Source: Marivivens sp. LCG002 (lineage in GTDB: Bacteria; Pseudomonadota; Alphaproteobacteria; Rhodobacterales; Rhodobacteraceae). From it: a stretch of DNA of 64,000 nt. A program made the position numbers and the translations under genes. The notes below the pieces were generated by a model. The model did no database searches and was not told where the DNA came from. It saw only the letters and a program-made list of their open reading frames with translations. The stretch lies in contig NZ_CP127165.1 of assembly GCF_030264275.1 (NCBI RefSeq), forward strand, positions 1,352,001 to 1,416,000, given 5' to 3'. Numbering within the stretch: the first letter of the stretch is position 1; each line of letters begins with the position of its first letter. Shown here in pieces: positions 28,849 to 38,413 of the stretch.

Positions 28849-28899
28849 TGACGTAAAGTCACATCAGGTCGCGCGACGTTGCGTCATCAATTGACGCAA
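28849..28899. promoter_or_regulatory. Operator candidate upstream of fadL-like gene
   Basis: TTGCGTCA-N5-TGACGCAA (28879-28899) is a perfect 8-base inverted repeat. A second dyad, TGAC-N5-GTCA (28849-28861), lies 30 bases upstream. The half-site TTGACGYAA occurs in both, so one dimeric regulator may bind twice. Confidence 0.5.
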
Positions 28900-28961
28900 A
28901 TTTGAACGGGTCACTACTCTTGCCCCAGAAGCCGCAGAGGAAACGGCTCAGGGAGGATATA

Positions 28962-30023
28962 ATGAAAAGAATTCTGACGACCTCGGCAGCGCTTGCGCTT
29001 TTGAGCAGCGGCGCACTCGCCGCGGGACTTGACCGCTCGGGTCAAGGTATCGACATCATGTATGAAAGCGGCAACGCGATCGAGTTGTCTTTCGGTTCGG
29101 TTAGCCCGACCGTGACAGGCACGTTGGGCGGTCAGGACAGCGGCAATGTGAGCGCATCCTATTCCCAAGTGGGCTTCGGTCTGAAAACCCAAGTGAACGA
29201 CAAACTGTCGCTCGGTCTTGTGTTCGACCAGCCCTATGGCGCGAACCTGTCCTATCCTGCCACCACGACCTATCCGCTGCGCGGCACGACCGGCACAGTC
29301 GATACGAGCGCCATCACCGCCATCGCCCGTTATGACCTCGGCAACAACATGGCGGTCTTTGCAGGTGCCCGCCAGCAGACGCTAAGCGGTAGCGTTGCGA
29401 TCCCCGCAAAAGGCTATTCGGCCAGTTTTGCCTCGTCGAGCGGCACGGGTTATCTCGTTGGCGCCATGTATGAAAAGCCCGAAATCGCATTGCGTGTGGC
29501 GCTGACCTACAACAGCTCGATCAAGCATGACATCGCGACGACCGAAAACAACGTGCTGAACACCACGACGACGGTCAACACGCCCAAGTCGGTCAACCTC
29601 GACTTCCAGACGGGTGTTGCGGCGGATACCTTGGTCTTCGGCTCGATCCGCTGGGTGGATTGGAAGAACTTCTCGCTCAAGCCCGCAGGGTTTGCCGCTG
29701 GGAACGCAGGCGCGGCTTTGTTGAGCTATGCCCAGAACGCGATCACCTATGAAGCGGGTGTCGGTCGCCGTATCAACGACAAATGGTCGGGCGCTGTAAC
29801 GTTCGGCTACGAAAAGGCCGAAGGCGGCAAGGTCTCTGATCTTGGACCGACGGACGGCTTCTTCAGCTTCGGTCTCGGTGCGACCTATGCCGCCACCGAT
29901 ACGAGCAAGATCACGCTCGGTGCGAAATACGTGAAGCTCGGGGATGCGACCACCGCCAACAACGCGTCGTTCACAGGCAACAGCGCGATCGGTTTCGGGA
30001 TCAAGTTCTCGTCGTCGTTCTAA
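28962..30023 (+). CDS. Outer membrane protein, OmpP1/FadL/TodX family
   Basis: 353 residues. A signal peptide (MKRILTTSAALALLSSGALA) is followed by a beta-barrel rich in alternating polar and hydrophobic residues, ending in Phe as outer-membrane porins do. FadL-family barrels take up long-chain fatty acids or hydrophobic compounds. The start at 28962 has a GGGAGG site. The protein is shorter than E. coli FadL, as is common in marine alphaproteobacteria. It has its own operator-like sites upstream and a terminator downstream. Confidence 0.85.
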   Translation: MKRILTTSAALALLSSGALAAGLDRSGQGIDIMYESGNAIELSFGSVSPTVTGTLGGQDSGNVSASYSQVGFGLKTQVNDKLSLGLVFDQPYGANLSYPATTTYPLRGTTGTVDTSAITAIARYDLGNNMAVFAGARQQTLSGSVAIPAKGYSASFASSSGTGYLVGAMYEKPEIALRVALTYNSSIKHDIATTENNVLNTTTTVNTPKSVNLDFQTGVAADTLVFGSIRWVDWKNFSLKPAGFAAGNAGAALLSYAQNAITYEAGVGRRINDKWSGAVTFGYEKAEGGKVSDLGPTDGFFSFGLGATYAATDTSKITLGAKYVKLGDATTANNASFTGNSAIGFGIKFSSSF

Positions 30024-30040
30024 GAAAGCCCAAAAGTCCA

Positions 30041-30074
30041 AGCCCGCCCATTCATTTGGGCGGGTTTATTTTTT
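30041..30074 (+). terminator. Rho-independent terminator after fadL-like gene
   Basis: CCCGCCCA (30043-30050) pairs with TGGGCGGG (30057-30064), followed by TTTATTTTTT. Confidence 0.88.
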
Positions 30075-30129
30075 GCAATGCGCAAGGAACGGATTGAAGT
30101 CCCCCCGATAATCAATTCTTAGTCGGCCC

Positions 30130-31038
30130 ATGATCGTTCAGCGCACCATTCCGCCCCTCGCTTGGGCTCTTTTGTTTCTTCTGGCCTTTATGTGGGGCGG
30201 GTCATTCCTTGCCAATCGTATCGCGCTCGAAGAAGTGGGAGTCTTTACCACCGTTGCCTTTCGGGTTGCGGGCGCATCGGTGGTACTCTGGGCCTATGTC
30301 ATCCTGCGCGGATTGCGCGTGCCTCTGACGCCGCGCTCCATTGGCACGTTTCTGGTGCTGGGGCTCCTTAATAATGCGGTGCCCTTCACGCTGATCGTCT
30401 GGGGGCAACAGCACATCGCCTCGGGTCTTGCCGCCATTCTCAATGCTTCGACCGCGATTTTTACGGTTTTGCTGGTGGCCTTGATCTTTAGCGACGAACG
30501 TCTAACCAAGCACAAAGCCGTGGGCGTCACCTTGGGATTTGCAGGAGTAATTACCGCCATCGGGATCGAGAACCTGACCAAGCTCGATCTGCGCTCCGTC
30601 TCGCAGCTTGCCTTGATGGGCTCGTCACTCTCCTATGCGATCTCGGCTGCAATCGGCCGCGTGTATCTCAAGGGTATTCGCCCCGAAGTGTCGGCTGCGG
30701 GGATGCTGACCAGCGCTGCGCTCTTTATGGTGCCGATGGCGATCTGGCTCGAAGGTGTTCCGACGTTCGCCTATCACGCTGCAACCTTCGGGGCTCTGGC
30801 CTATCTCGCGGTCATTTCCTCGGCCTTTGCCTATATGCTCTACTACGTGGTCCTCAACCTTGCGGGTGCGGGTAATCTGAGCCTCGTGACGCTTCTTGTG
30901 GCGCCTGTGGCTATCGTGCTCGGGGCTGTGGTCTATGGGGAAACTTTGGCGGCAAATGCCTTTTTGGGCTTTGCTTTGCTGGCCTTGGGTCTCTTGATCA
31001 TTGACGGGCGGCTCGGGACGCGCAAAAAGCCTCGGTAA
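30130..31038 (+). CDS. DMT superfamily transporter (EamA domain), second copy
   Basis: 302 residues with ten predicted helices in two EamA repeats. It is a different branch from the transporter at 27982: the N-terminus reads WALLFLLAFMWGGSFLANRIAL, with the WGGSF motif typical of this branch. Substrate unknown. The next gene, a P-loop ATPase, begins 26 bases after its stop, so the two may be co-transcribed. Confidence 0.88.
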   Translation: MIVQRTIPPLAWALLFLLAFMWGGSFLANRIALEEVGVFTTVAFRVAGASVVLWAYVILRGLRVPLTPRSIGTFLVLGLLNNAVPFTLIVWGQQHIASGLAAILNASTAIFTVLLVALIFSDERLTKHKAVGVTLGFAGVITAIGIENLTKLDLRSVSQLALMGSSLSYAISAAIGRVYLKGIRPEVSAAGMLTSAALFMVPMAIWLEGVPTFAYHAATFGALAYLAVISSAFAYMLYYVVLNLAGAGNLSLVTLLVAPVAIVLGAVVYGETLAANAFLGFALLALGLLIIDGRLGTRKKPR

Positions 31039-31064
31039 CACTTGGCTCTTGTATCGGCTTTGAC

Positions 31065-31928
31065 ATGAAATACCAATCAGCGGCGGACTGGCGCGCCGAA
31101 ACTGAAAAGCACGTTCTCTTGTTCGGCATGTCCGGACTGGGCAAAACGCATCTGTCCAACATCCTGCGCGATCAGGGCGATTGGTTCCACTATTCCGTCG
31201 ATTACCGCATCGGCACGCGCTACATGGGCGAGTATATCGCCGATAACGCCAAGCGCGAGGCGATGAAGGTTCCGTTCCTGCGTGAGCTGTTGTTGTCGGA
31301 CTCGATCTACATCGGCTCGAATATCACCTTCGAGAACCTCTCTCCCGTATCGACCTATCTCGGCAAACCCGGCAACCCCGACTTGGGGGGGATCGAAATC
31401 GAGGAATTCCGCCGCCGTCAGTCCCAGTTCCGCAAGGCCGAGATTGAAGCGCTTCTCGACACGGGGCATTTCATCCGCCGTGCCAAAGAGCTCTATGGGT
31501 ATCCGCATTTCATCTGCGATACGGGCGGCTCGATTTGCGAATGGGTCGATCCCGACAATCCCGACGACGACGTGATGACGGCGCTGGCCAAAGACTGTCT
31601 CATCGTCTGGATCGAAGGGTCGGAGGCCCATATCGACGAGCTGGTGCGGCGTTTTGACAAGGCCCCGAAACCGATGTCTTACCAGCCCGAGTTCCTTGAT
31701 CGGGCTTGGAGTGAATATCTGAGCAAAAACAATATAGAACCGAATGAAGTTAATCCCGACGACTTCATCCGCTGGACCTATCGTCAGGCGCTTGATCACC
31801 GTCAGCCGCGCTATGCCAAAATGGCCGAGCAATGGGGGATCACGGTCAAGGCCGAAGAGGTCTATGCCGTCAAAACCGCTCAGGACTTCGAAGACCTTAT
31901 TGCCCGCACCCTTGAGGCCAAGGCCTAA
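31065..31928 (+). CDS. P-loop ATPase of unknown function
   Basis: 287 residues, soluble. A Walker A motif GMSGLGKT near residues 21-28 begins a P-loop fold; a likely second acidic strand reads LIVWIEGSEAHIDELVRRF around 182. The central region (FICDTGGSICEW) is distinctive. It resembles an uncharacterised Rhodobacterales ATPase family; I do not recognise a named function. It lies 43 bases upstream of metA in the same direction, so it may be expressed with methionine synthesis, though the link is only positional. Confidence 0.7.
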   Translation: MKYQSAADWRAETEKHVLLFGMSGLGKTHLSNILRDQGDWFHYSVDYRIGTRYMGEYIADNAKREAMKVPFLRELLLSDSIYIGSNITFENLSPVSTYLGKPGNPDLGGIEIEEFRRRQSQFRKAEIEALLDTGHFIRRAKELYGYPHFICDTGGSICEWVDPDNPDDDVMTALAKDCLIVWIEGSEAHIDELVRRFDKAPKPMSYQPEFLDRAWSEYLSKNNIEPNEVNPDDFIRWTYRQALDHRQPRYAKMAEQWGITVKAEEVYAVKTAQDFEDLIARTLEAKA

Positions 31929-31971
31929 ACGCACTAGTTAACCGCTCTCGCATCATAAGTGGACTGAACCA

Positions 31972-32898
31972 ATGCCGATCAAACTTCCCGAAAACCTTCC
32001 TGCCTTTGACGTGCTTTCGCGCGAAGGTGTGATGGTCATGTCGGATGATCGTGCCTCGCGTCAGGACATCCGCACACTTCGCATCGGGCTGTTGAACCTG
32101 ATGCCGAAAAAAATCCAGACCGAGAACCAGTTCGCGCGTCTGGTCGGTGCGACCCCGCTCCAGATCGAGTTTTCCTTGATCCGCATGAGCGAGCACGAGA
32201 CCAAGAACACCGCCGCCGAGCATATGGCCGAGTTCTATCGCCCCTTCAACGAAGTGAAAGCCTCGGGCGAAAAGTTCGACGGGCTGATCATCACGGGGGC
32301 GCCGATCGAACATCTGCCCTTTGACGAAGTGACCTATTGGACCGAGCTGACCGAGGTTTTCGACTGGTGCAAAACCCATGTCCATTCCACATTCGGCGTC
32401 TGCTGGGGCGGTATGGCGATGATTTACCATCTTCATGGGGTCCAAAAGCATATTCTCGACCACAAGGCCTTTGGCTGTGTGCGTCACAGCAACTGCGCGC
32501 CCGCCTCGCCGCTTTTGCGCGGGTTTTCCGATGATCTGGTGATGCCCGTCAGCCGTTGGACCGAAATGCGGCGCGAAGAGATCGAAGCTGTCGACGGTCT
32601 TAAAATTCTGCTCAACAGCAAGGAAACTGGCCCTGCCCTTGTCGAGGATGCCGCGAACCGCGCGATCTATATCTTCAACCACTTCGAATATGACAGCGGG
32701 ACACTCAAGGAAGAATACGATCGTGACGTTGCGGCAGGCAAGCCGATCAACGTGCCCGAAAACTATTATCCCGACAATGACCCGACGAAAGCGCCGCTAA
32801 ACCGCTGGAGAAGTCACGCGCACCTTCTATATGGTAACTGGATAAATGAAATTTACCAGACAACACCATATAGCCTTGATGACATTGGAAACGCTTAA
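31972..32898 (+). CDS. metA: Homoserine O-acyltransferase MetA (probably acetyltransferase)
   Basis: 308 residues. It acylates homoserine in methionine synthesis. The nucleophile is Cys144 in FGVCWGG, and catalytic His/Glu lie in the C-terminal third (HFEYDSG region). In MetA proteins, one position after the GAP motif sets the acyl donor: Gly for succinyl-CoA, Glu for acetyl-CoA. Here GAPIEH has Glu113, which favours acetyl-CoA. No riboswitch of the SAM-II type fits in the 43-base upstream gap. The hydrolase gene downstream overlaps its end. Confidence 0.92.
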   Translation: MPIKLPENLPAFDVLSREGVMVMSDDRASRQDIRTLRIGLLNLMPKKIQTENQFARLVGATPLQIEFSLIRMSEHETKNTAAEHMAEFYRPFNEVKASGEKFDGLIITGAPIEHLPFDEVTYWTELTEVFDWCKTHVHSTFGVCWGGMAMIYHLHGVQKHILDHKAFGCVRHSNCAPASPLLRGFSDDLVMPVSRWTEMRREEIEAVDGLKILLNSKETGPALVEDAANRAIYIFNHFEYDSGTLKEEYDRDVAAGKPINVPENYYPDNDPTKAPLNRWRSHAHLLYGNWINEIYQTTPYSLDDIGNA

Positions 32899-33868
32899 AC
32901 CCCTGATTTATATCGCTGTCGCGACTTTGTCGTTGGCCTTTCTCGCTTCTTGCGGTGCGGGTCAACGTGCCAAGGAGGCAGAGCGCGAATTCCCGCCCAC
33001 GGGCCAGATCCTCGATGTCGACGGTGTGCGCATCCATGCACGGGTCGAAGGCAACGGCCCCGATCTTGTGCTGATCCACGGCGCGTCGGGAAGCACGCGG
33101 GACATGGCGTTTACGCTTCTTCCCTTGTTGAAGGATCGGTATCGGGTCATTCTGTTCGACCGTCCGGGGCTTGGCTACAGTGGGCGCACCGATCCTGCCT
33201 ATGAGGCCGCCTTCACCAGCAAAGCAGAGAGCCCGCAAGAACAGGCCGAGGTTCTCGTCAAAGCCGCAAAGATGTTGGGCGCGGATCGACCGATCGTATT
33301 GGGGCATTCTTACGGCGGTGCGGTTGCTCTGGCCTGGGCGACCTATCATCCCGAAAACATTGCCGGACTTGTCGATGTTGCGGGGGTTGCACTGCCTTGG
33401 CCAGGGACTCTTGGTCCGCTCTATCAGATCAACGGATCGGCACTCGGCGGGGCACTTGTCGTGCCTTTGATCAGCGCGTTGACGCCGCAAAGCGTGGTCA
33501 AGTCCGCAATCAACGGGCTTTTCGAGCCGGAAACGCCTCCTCAAGGGTATGCCGATGCCGTGGGGGCACCTCTCACACTGCGGACCGATACCTTCCGCGC
33601 CAATGCCCGTCAGGTGAACTCGCTGCGTCCCCATATCGTCGAGATGTCCAAAGACTATGATCGTCTTGCCGGGCTTCCGATCGAGATCATCCACGGTACC
33701 GCAGATGATACCGTGCCGATCCAGATCCATTCTCGTCCGCTGGCCGAGCGGCTCCCGCATATCCGGCTGACCGAGATCGAAGGCGGTAGCCATATGATCC
33801 ACCACACCCATCCGCAGAGTATTATTCAGGCAATCGACCGCACGGCACGCGCCGCCGGATTGCGCTAG
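32846..33868 (+). CDS. Alpha/beta hydrolase, putative lipoprotein
   Basis: 340 residues. The N-terminal hydrophobic segment ends in LASC, a lipobox, so the mature protein is probably a lipid-anchored envelope protein. The alpha/beta hydrolase triad is visible: Ser in GHSYGGA, Asp in GTADDTVP and His in GGSHMIHH, with an HGASGS oxyanion loop. Substrate unknown, probably an ester. The start is uncertain: the ATG at 32846 overlaps metA by 53 bases but has a basic n-region; the ATG at 32879 overlaps by 20 and has no ribosome site. Confidence 0.85.
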   Translation: MKFTRQHHIALMTLETLKPLIYIAVATLSLAFLASCGAGQRAKEAEREFPPTGQILDVDGVRIHARVEGNGPDLVLIHGASGSTRDMAFTLLPLLKDRYRVILFDRPGLGYSGRTDPAYEAAFTSKAESPQEQAEVLVKAAKMLGADRPIVLGHSYGGAVALAWATYHPENIAGLVDVAGVALPWPGTLGPLYQINGSALGGALVVPLISALTPQSVVKSAINGLFEPETPPQGYADAVGAPLTLRTDTFRANARQVNSLRPHIVEMSKDYDRLAGLPIEIIHGTADDTVPIQIHSRPLAERLPHIRLTEIEGGSHMIHHTHPQSIIQAIDRTARAAGLR

Positions 33869-33915
33869 GCTCCGATCCATCCCATATTAGATTCATAATA
33901 TTTTAGGAGCAGCAC

Positions 33916-34785
33916 ATGGATTTACCATTCGATGGCGCAATTTCGGCGTTTCACAAGAACGAGGCGCCCGAAGACATCCGTGCCGCCATTGCCAGTGCTG
34001 GCAAGAACGATATTCACGACGATGATTTCCCTTATGCCGAGCGCATGAAGCGTTCTGTCTACGACCCCGAAATGGCCGCTCTCCAAATCGAGCTTGTCCG
34101 TTTGCAGCATTGGGCCAAAGAGCAAGGCGAACGGATCGTCGTCGTCTTCGAGGGGCGCGACGCTGCGGGCAAAGGAGGCACCATCGAAAGGTTTCGCGAA
34201 AACCTCAATCCACGCGGTGCGCGCACGGTCGCTCTTTCCAAACCTTCGGAAACCGAAGCGGGCCAATGGTATTTCCAGCGCTATATCGACGAACTTCCGA
34301 CTTCTGGCGAAATCGTGTTCTTCGACAGAAGCTGGTATAACCGCGGCGTTGTCGAAAAAGTCTTCGGCTTTTGCACCGACGAGCAGCGTACAAAATGGTT
34401 CGATCAGGTCGTGCCCTTCGAAAAGATGCTGGTCGACGAAGGCATCCGTCTGTTCAAAGTCTGGCTCAATGTCGGACGAGCAACACAGCTTCAACGGTTC
34501 CTCGACCGCGAGAGCGACCCGCTCAAGCAATGGAAACTCAGCTGGATCGACGTCGAAGGTCTCAAGAAATGGGATGCCTATACCGTCGCCATTCAGGAAA
34601 CCCTTGCGTTGACCCATACGGCGCATGCCCCTTGGACCGTCATTCGCTCGGACGATAAGCGGCGCGCGCGGCTCAATGCGATCCGCTCCGTTCTCTCGCA
34701 AATCCCCTATGACAGGAAAGACACCGCCGCACTTGGTCAGGTCGACCCCCAGATCGCAGGAGGTCCCAATCTCTGGCATGGTTAA
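33916..34785 (+). CDS. ppk2: Polyphosphate kinase 2
   Basis: 289 residues, typical of one-domain PPK2. It transfers phosphate between polyphosphate and nucleotides, making GTP or ATP from polyphosphate. The Walker A motif is [10 protein letters not shown], Walker B is FDRSWYNR, and a lid module follows. The N-terminal 30 residues are an acidic extension. The TetR gene overlaps its last eight bases, so the two may be expressed together. Nucleotide specificity cannot be set from sequence alone. Confidence 0.93.
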   Translation: MDLPFDGAISAFHKNEAPEDIRAAIASAGKNDIHDDDFPYAERMKRSVYDPEMAALQIELVRLQHWAKEQGERIVVVFEGRDAAGKGGTIERFRENLNPRGARTVALSKPSETEAGQWYFQRYIDELPTSGEIVFFDRSWYNRGVVEKVFGFCTDEQRTKWFDQVVPFEKMLVDEGIRLFKVWLNVGRATQLQRFLDRESDPLKQWKLSWIDVEGLKKWDAYTVAIQETLALTHTAHAPWTVIRSDDKRRARLNAIRSVLSQIPYDRKDTAALGQVDPQIAGGPNLWHG

Positions 34786-35395
34786 GCGCGGCTATCATCA
34801 CGGCAACCTGCGAGAAGCATTGGTCGGGGCCTGTCTCAAGCTGATTGAGGAAAAGGGCCCGACGGGCTTCACCCTTTCCGAGGCAGCGCGCGAGGCGGGC
34901 GTCACGCCTGCCGCCGTGTATCGCCATTTCGAAGGCCGCGAGGATCTTATTGCCGAAGCTGCGCGTCAGGGTTACGAGATTTTCGCCGATCTCATGGAAC
35001 ATGCCTATGCCAAGGGGCAACCCTCGGCGCTCGCCAGTTTCGAGGCAACGGGACGCGCCTATCTTGCCTTTGCGCGGCGCTTTCCTGGGCATTATGTGGC
35101 GATGTTCGAAAGCGGTATCTCGATCCAGCGGACGCCCGAGCTGAACACGGTTGCCCGCCGTGCCCTCGGCGTCATGGAAATGGCAGCCTCGGATCTGAGC
35201 CAGCATATCCCGCCCGAGAAGCGACCACCGCCCCAGATGTTTTCGGCCCATATCTGGGCGATGAGCCACGGCGTCGTCGAACTCTTTGCGCGTGGCTCTC
35301 CGGGCACCAAGAGCCCCTTCCCGCCCGAGGATCTTCTCGAGACGGGGATCGGGGTCTATTTGCGTGGTCTCGGGCTTTTGCCGCCCGATTGTTGA
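34778..35395 (+). CDS. TetR family transcriptional regulator (WHG-type C-terminus)
   Basis: 205 residues. The N-terminal HTH ([19 protein letters not shown]) is classical TetR. The C-terminal ligand domain carries the [12 protein letters not shown] block that marks the WHG subgroup. The ATG at 34778 overlaps the ppk2 stop by eight bases; a GGAGG lies 15 bases upstream, rather far. An upstream in-frame ATG would extend 51 codons into ppk2, so I reject it. Its target is unknown. It ends flush with the convergent nirD stop. Confidence 0.9.
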   Translation: MVKRGYHHGNLREALVGACLKLIEEKGPTGFTLSEAAREAGVTPAAVYRHFEGREDLIAEAARQGYEIFADLMEHAYAKGQPSALASFEATGRAYLAFARRFPGHYVAMFESGISIQRTPELNTVARRALGVMEMAASDLSQHIPPEKRPPPQMFSAHIWAMSHGVVELFARGSPGTKSPFPPEDLLETGIGVYLRGLGLLPPDC

Positions 35396-35716
35396 TCAAA
35401 GCCCGATCAGGACACTCGTTCCTTCGATCTTGACGGGGAAGCTTTTCGTTTGACCGCTGTCCGCGCCTTGGGCCTCACCTGTTTCCAGCGAGATCACCCA
35501 GTTATGGAGCGGACAGGTCACGCAACCATCATGCACGATGCCTTGGCTCAAAGGCCCGTTTTTATGCGGGCAGCGGTCTTCGAGCGCAAAGACCCGATCA
35601 TCCGAGGTGCGAAAGACCGCAATCGTCATTTCCCCGTTCTTGACACAGCGCGCGCCTTGGCGGGGAATGTCGTTGATCGACCCGATCGCGATCCATGTCT
35701 TGGCGATGGCGTTCAT
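35396..35716 (-). CDS. nirD: Nitrite reductase (NAD(P)H) small subunit NirD
   Basis: 106 residues, a Rieske-like domain. The 2Fe-2S ligands are visible as C-x-H in RCPHKNG and C-x2-H in TCPLHNW, 17 residues apart. It passes electrons to NirB, which reduces nitrite to ammonium in the cytoplasm. Some NirD proteins lack the cluster ligands; this one keeps all four. Its start overlaps the nirB stop in an ATGA, so translation is coupled. Nitrate reductase and siroheme-synthase genes that often follow are absent here. Confidence 0.95.
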   Translation of the reverse strand: MNAIAKTWIAIGSINDIPRQGARCVKNGEMTIAVFRTSDDRVFALEDRCPHKNGPLSQGIVHDGCVTCPLHNWVISLETGEAQGADSGQTKSFPVKIEGTSVLIGL

Positions 35717-38160
35717 TCTGCGGCCTCCAGTTGGATGTTTGCGAGCGGCGCGAATTCATGAGCGTCTTTGCCCTCGACGAATTCGGCCCATGGGTCGACC
35801 TGAGCAAATTGCTGGGAATAGACAAAGCGGTCGTAATAGGCTCTGCGCGCTTCAAGGTCGGTCATGATCACCTCTCTGATGTGGTCATAGCCCACACGGT
35901 CGGCCCATTTATAGATCCGCTCAAGATAGAAGCCCTGTTCGCGATACATCTGCGTTAGCGCACCGATCACTTCGATGCATTCCTCTTCGGTCGCCACCTT
36001 GCCCAAAGGCGTGGTGCCTTGGATATGAAGCCCCGCGGCCCCGCCATAGACGACCTCGAACCCGCTATCGACACAGATCACCCCGATGTCCTTGCAAGTC
36101 GCCTCGGCGCAGTTACGCGGGCAACCCGTGACGGCAAGCTTGAGCTTTGCAGGGGACCATGACCCCCAGAGGAACTTCTCAAGCTTTACCCCGAGACCTG
36201 TCGAATCCTGCGTTCCGAAGCGGCACCATTCGGTTCCGACACAGGTTTTTACCGTCCGAAGCCCCTTGGCATAGGCTGCGCCCGAGATCATCCCCGCCTT
36301 GTTCAAATCGGCCCAAACGGGGATCAGGTCCTCTTTCTTGACCCCGAGCAAATCGATCCGCTGACCGCCCGTCACTTTGACCGTCGGGATGTTGAACTTG
36401 TCAGCCACATCCGCAATTGCGCGAAGCTCGTCAGGTGTGGTGAGACCGCCGAACATGCGCGGCACCACAGAATAAGTTCCGTCCTTTTGAATGTTGGCAT
36501 GAACCCGCTCGTTGATAAAACGCGATTGCTGGTCGTCTTGGTATTCCCCTGGCCAATCCGCAACGAGGTAATAGTTCAGCGCGGGACGGCACTTGGCGCA
36601 GCCCTCTGGCGTGGACCATTCCAGCTCCTGCATGACCTCGGGAATGGATTTGAGTTCTTTGGCCTTGATCAAGCGGCGCACATGGGCGTGGCTATGGGTC
36701 GTGCAGGGACACATGCCTTGGGCCTCGGGCACGACAAAGCTATCCCCCAGAGTGAGCCCCATAAGGGTTTCGACCAGCCCCGTGCATGTCCCGCAAGAGG
36801 CCGAAGCCTTGGTATGCGCGCGCACATCGGCAAGCGAAGAAAGTCCCTTGTCCTTGATCGCGGCGACGATCATCCCCTTGCTGATCCCGTTGCAGCCGCA
36901 AATCTCGGCATCATCCCCAAGTTCCGCAACCGCTGCAAATGGATCGGTCGCGCCGCCGCCCTGATAGGCTTGGCCAAAGATCAGGGTGTCACGGCGCTCG
37001 GCGATGCTTTCGCCCGATTTAAGGAGTTCATTATACCATGCGCCATCGGCGACATCGCCATAAAGAACAGCGCCGATCACTTTGTTATCCTTTAGAATTA
37101 TCCGCTTATAGGTGCCACGCACTGCATCGCGCAGAACGATATCCTCGCGGTCAGGTCCTTCTGCGAAATCCCCGACCGAATAGAGGTTGACGCCCGTGAC
37201 CTTGAGCTTGGTCGGTGTCTCGGCGTGGATAAAGCCCGTGCTTGCCTGTCCCGCGAGTTCCTCTGCCACCGCTTTGGCCATGCGGTAGAGCGGTGCCACG
37301 AGGCCATAGACCATCCCGCCGACTTCGGCGCATTCGCCAAGCGCAAAGATATCGGGATCAGAGGTGCGCATAATCGCATCCGTCACAATCCCGCGATTGA
37401 CCTCTAGCCCAGCGTCCTTGGCCAGTTGCACATTCGGACGAATGCCCACCGCCATAACCACAAGCGAAGCGTCGATGATCCGCCCATCGGCAAGCTCGAC
37501 CCCTTCGACGCGCTCTTTGCCGAGGATTTGCTTGGTATTCGCCTCACAAATGACTTCGATGCCGCGGCTCTCAAGCTCGCGCCGCAGAAGAAACCCTGCA
37601 GCAGTGTCGAGCTGACGCTCCATCAGGGTCGGCATAAGATGGATAACCGTCACCTCCATCCCCCGAAGCCGAAGTCCCGCTGCGGCTTCGAGGCCCAGAA
37701 GACCGCCGCCGATCACCACCGCGCGGCCGCCCTTTTGCGCGGCAGCCACCATGGCTTCGGTATCATCAAGATCACGATAGGCCAGAACACCATCAAGATC
37801 TTTGCCCGGCACGGGAATGATAAAGGGGGAGGACCCCGTCGCGATCACCAGCTTGTCATAGGCGGCACTTGCGCCCCTGTCCGACGTCACCGTGCGGGCA
37901 TCGCGGTCGATCGAGACGACCTTTTCCCCTTTGTAGAGGGTAATCCCGTGGGCGGAATACCAAGCTTCGTCATGGATGATGATGTCAGCATATGACTTTT
38001 CCCCTGACAGAACAGGTGAAAGCATGATGCGGTCATAGTTCACGCGCGGCTCGGCGTTGAAAATCGTGACGTCATATGCATCGGTCAACCCGAAGAGGTT
38101 TTCGAGCATACGGCCTGGGGCCATTCCATTTCCGATGATGACGAGGCGTTGTTTGGACAT
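35713..38160 (-). CDS. nirB: Nitrite reductase (NAD(P)H) large subunit NirB
   Basis: 815 residues. An FAD/NAD-binding domain (residues 1-300, with VIIGNGMAPG) is followed by a BFD-type 2Fe-2S domain (CGCNGIS ... CGTCTG). The sulfite/nitrite reductase core then carries siroheme/4Fe-4S cysteines in TCVGTEWC and TGCPRNCAEATC. It reduces nitrite to ammonium with six electrons for assimilation. The ATG has GGAG seven bases upstream. The 253-base gap before it holds a structured leader likely read by NasT. lpxB, the next gene upstream, is a separate function in the same direction. Confidence 0.96.
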   Translation of the reverse strand: MSKQRLVIIGNGMAPGRMLENLFGLTDAYDVTIFNAEPRVNYDRIMLSPVLSGEKSYADIIIHDEAWYSAHGITLYKGEKVVSIDRDARTVTSDRGASAAYDKLVIATGSSPFIIPVPGKDLDGVLAYRDLDDTEAMVAAAQKGGRAVVIGGGLLGLEAAAGLRLRGMEVTVIHLMPTLMERQLDTAAGFLLRRELESRGIEVICEANTKQILGKERVEGVELADGRIIDASLVVMAVGIRPNVQLAKDAGLEVNRGIVTDAIMRTSDPDIFALGECAEVGGMVYGLVAPLYRMAKAVAEELAGQASTGFIHAETPTKLKVTGVNLYSVGDFAEGPDREDIVLRDAVRGTYKRIILKDNKVIGAVLYGDVADGAWYNELLKSGESIAERRDTLIFGQAYQGGGATDPFAAVAELGDDAEICGCNGISKGMIVAAIKDKGLSSLADVRAHTKASASCGTCTGLVETLMGLTLGDSFVVPEAQGMCPCTTHSHAHVRRLIKAKELKSIPEVMQELEWSTPEGCAKCRPALNYYLVADWPGEYQDDQQSRFINERVHANIQKDGTYSVVPRMFGGLTTPDELRAIADVADKFNIPTVKVTGGQRIDLLGVKKEDLIPVWADLNKAGMISGAAYAKGLRTVKTCVGTEWCRFGTQDSTGLGVKLEKFLWGSWSPAKLKLAVTGCPRNCAEATCKDIGVICVDSGFEVVYGGAAGLHIQGTTPLGKVATEEECIEVIGALTQMYREQGFYLERIYKWADRVGYDHIREVIMTDLEARRAYYDRFVYSQQFAQVDPWAEFVEGKDAHEFAPLANIQLEAAE

Positions 38161-38167
38161 GTGTGCG

Positions 38168-38265
38168 CTCCAACTTCGCTGGATGATCCAGCTTGTGTTT
38201 TTGAGGATCGCAGCGCCGTTGCCGCATTGGCCGATTGCCCGCTACCACCTTGTAGCTGAATCGGC
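38168..38265 (-). promoter_or_regulatory. nirB leader with dual ANTAR-type hexaloop hairpins
   Basis: Read on the minus strand. Hairpin 1 (38256-38241): GCUAC, loop AAGGUG, GUAGC; it sits inside an outer GCCGAUU/AAUCGGC stem (38265-38230). Hairpin 2 (38225-38210): GCGGC, loop AACGGC, GCUGC. Both loops are six bases with A at position 1 and G at position 4, the ANTAR-binding signature. The 3' arm of hairpin 2 also fits an alternative hairpin, 38215-38177 (CGCUG/CAGCG and GAUCC/GGAUC). The two are mutually exclusive. The SD GGAG is at 38171-38168. Confidence 0.68.
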
Positions 38266-38413
38266 GTTTCACCGAAGGAGTGCCTCCGACGTCGCCCTAT
38301 GACAAGAGTGGCCGCACCCATGAAAACGGGCGATGCAATGCGTTGCGCAAATTTTAGGCGATTGATGAGCGTGATGCCCGAAATGCAGATCGAGCCAGAG
38401 CGGGCGTTTCAGA

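Noticed and set aside
31929-31971. SAM-II riboswitch before metA
   Set aside because: The 43-base gap is too short and shows none of the expected pseudoknot pieces.
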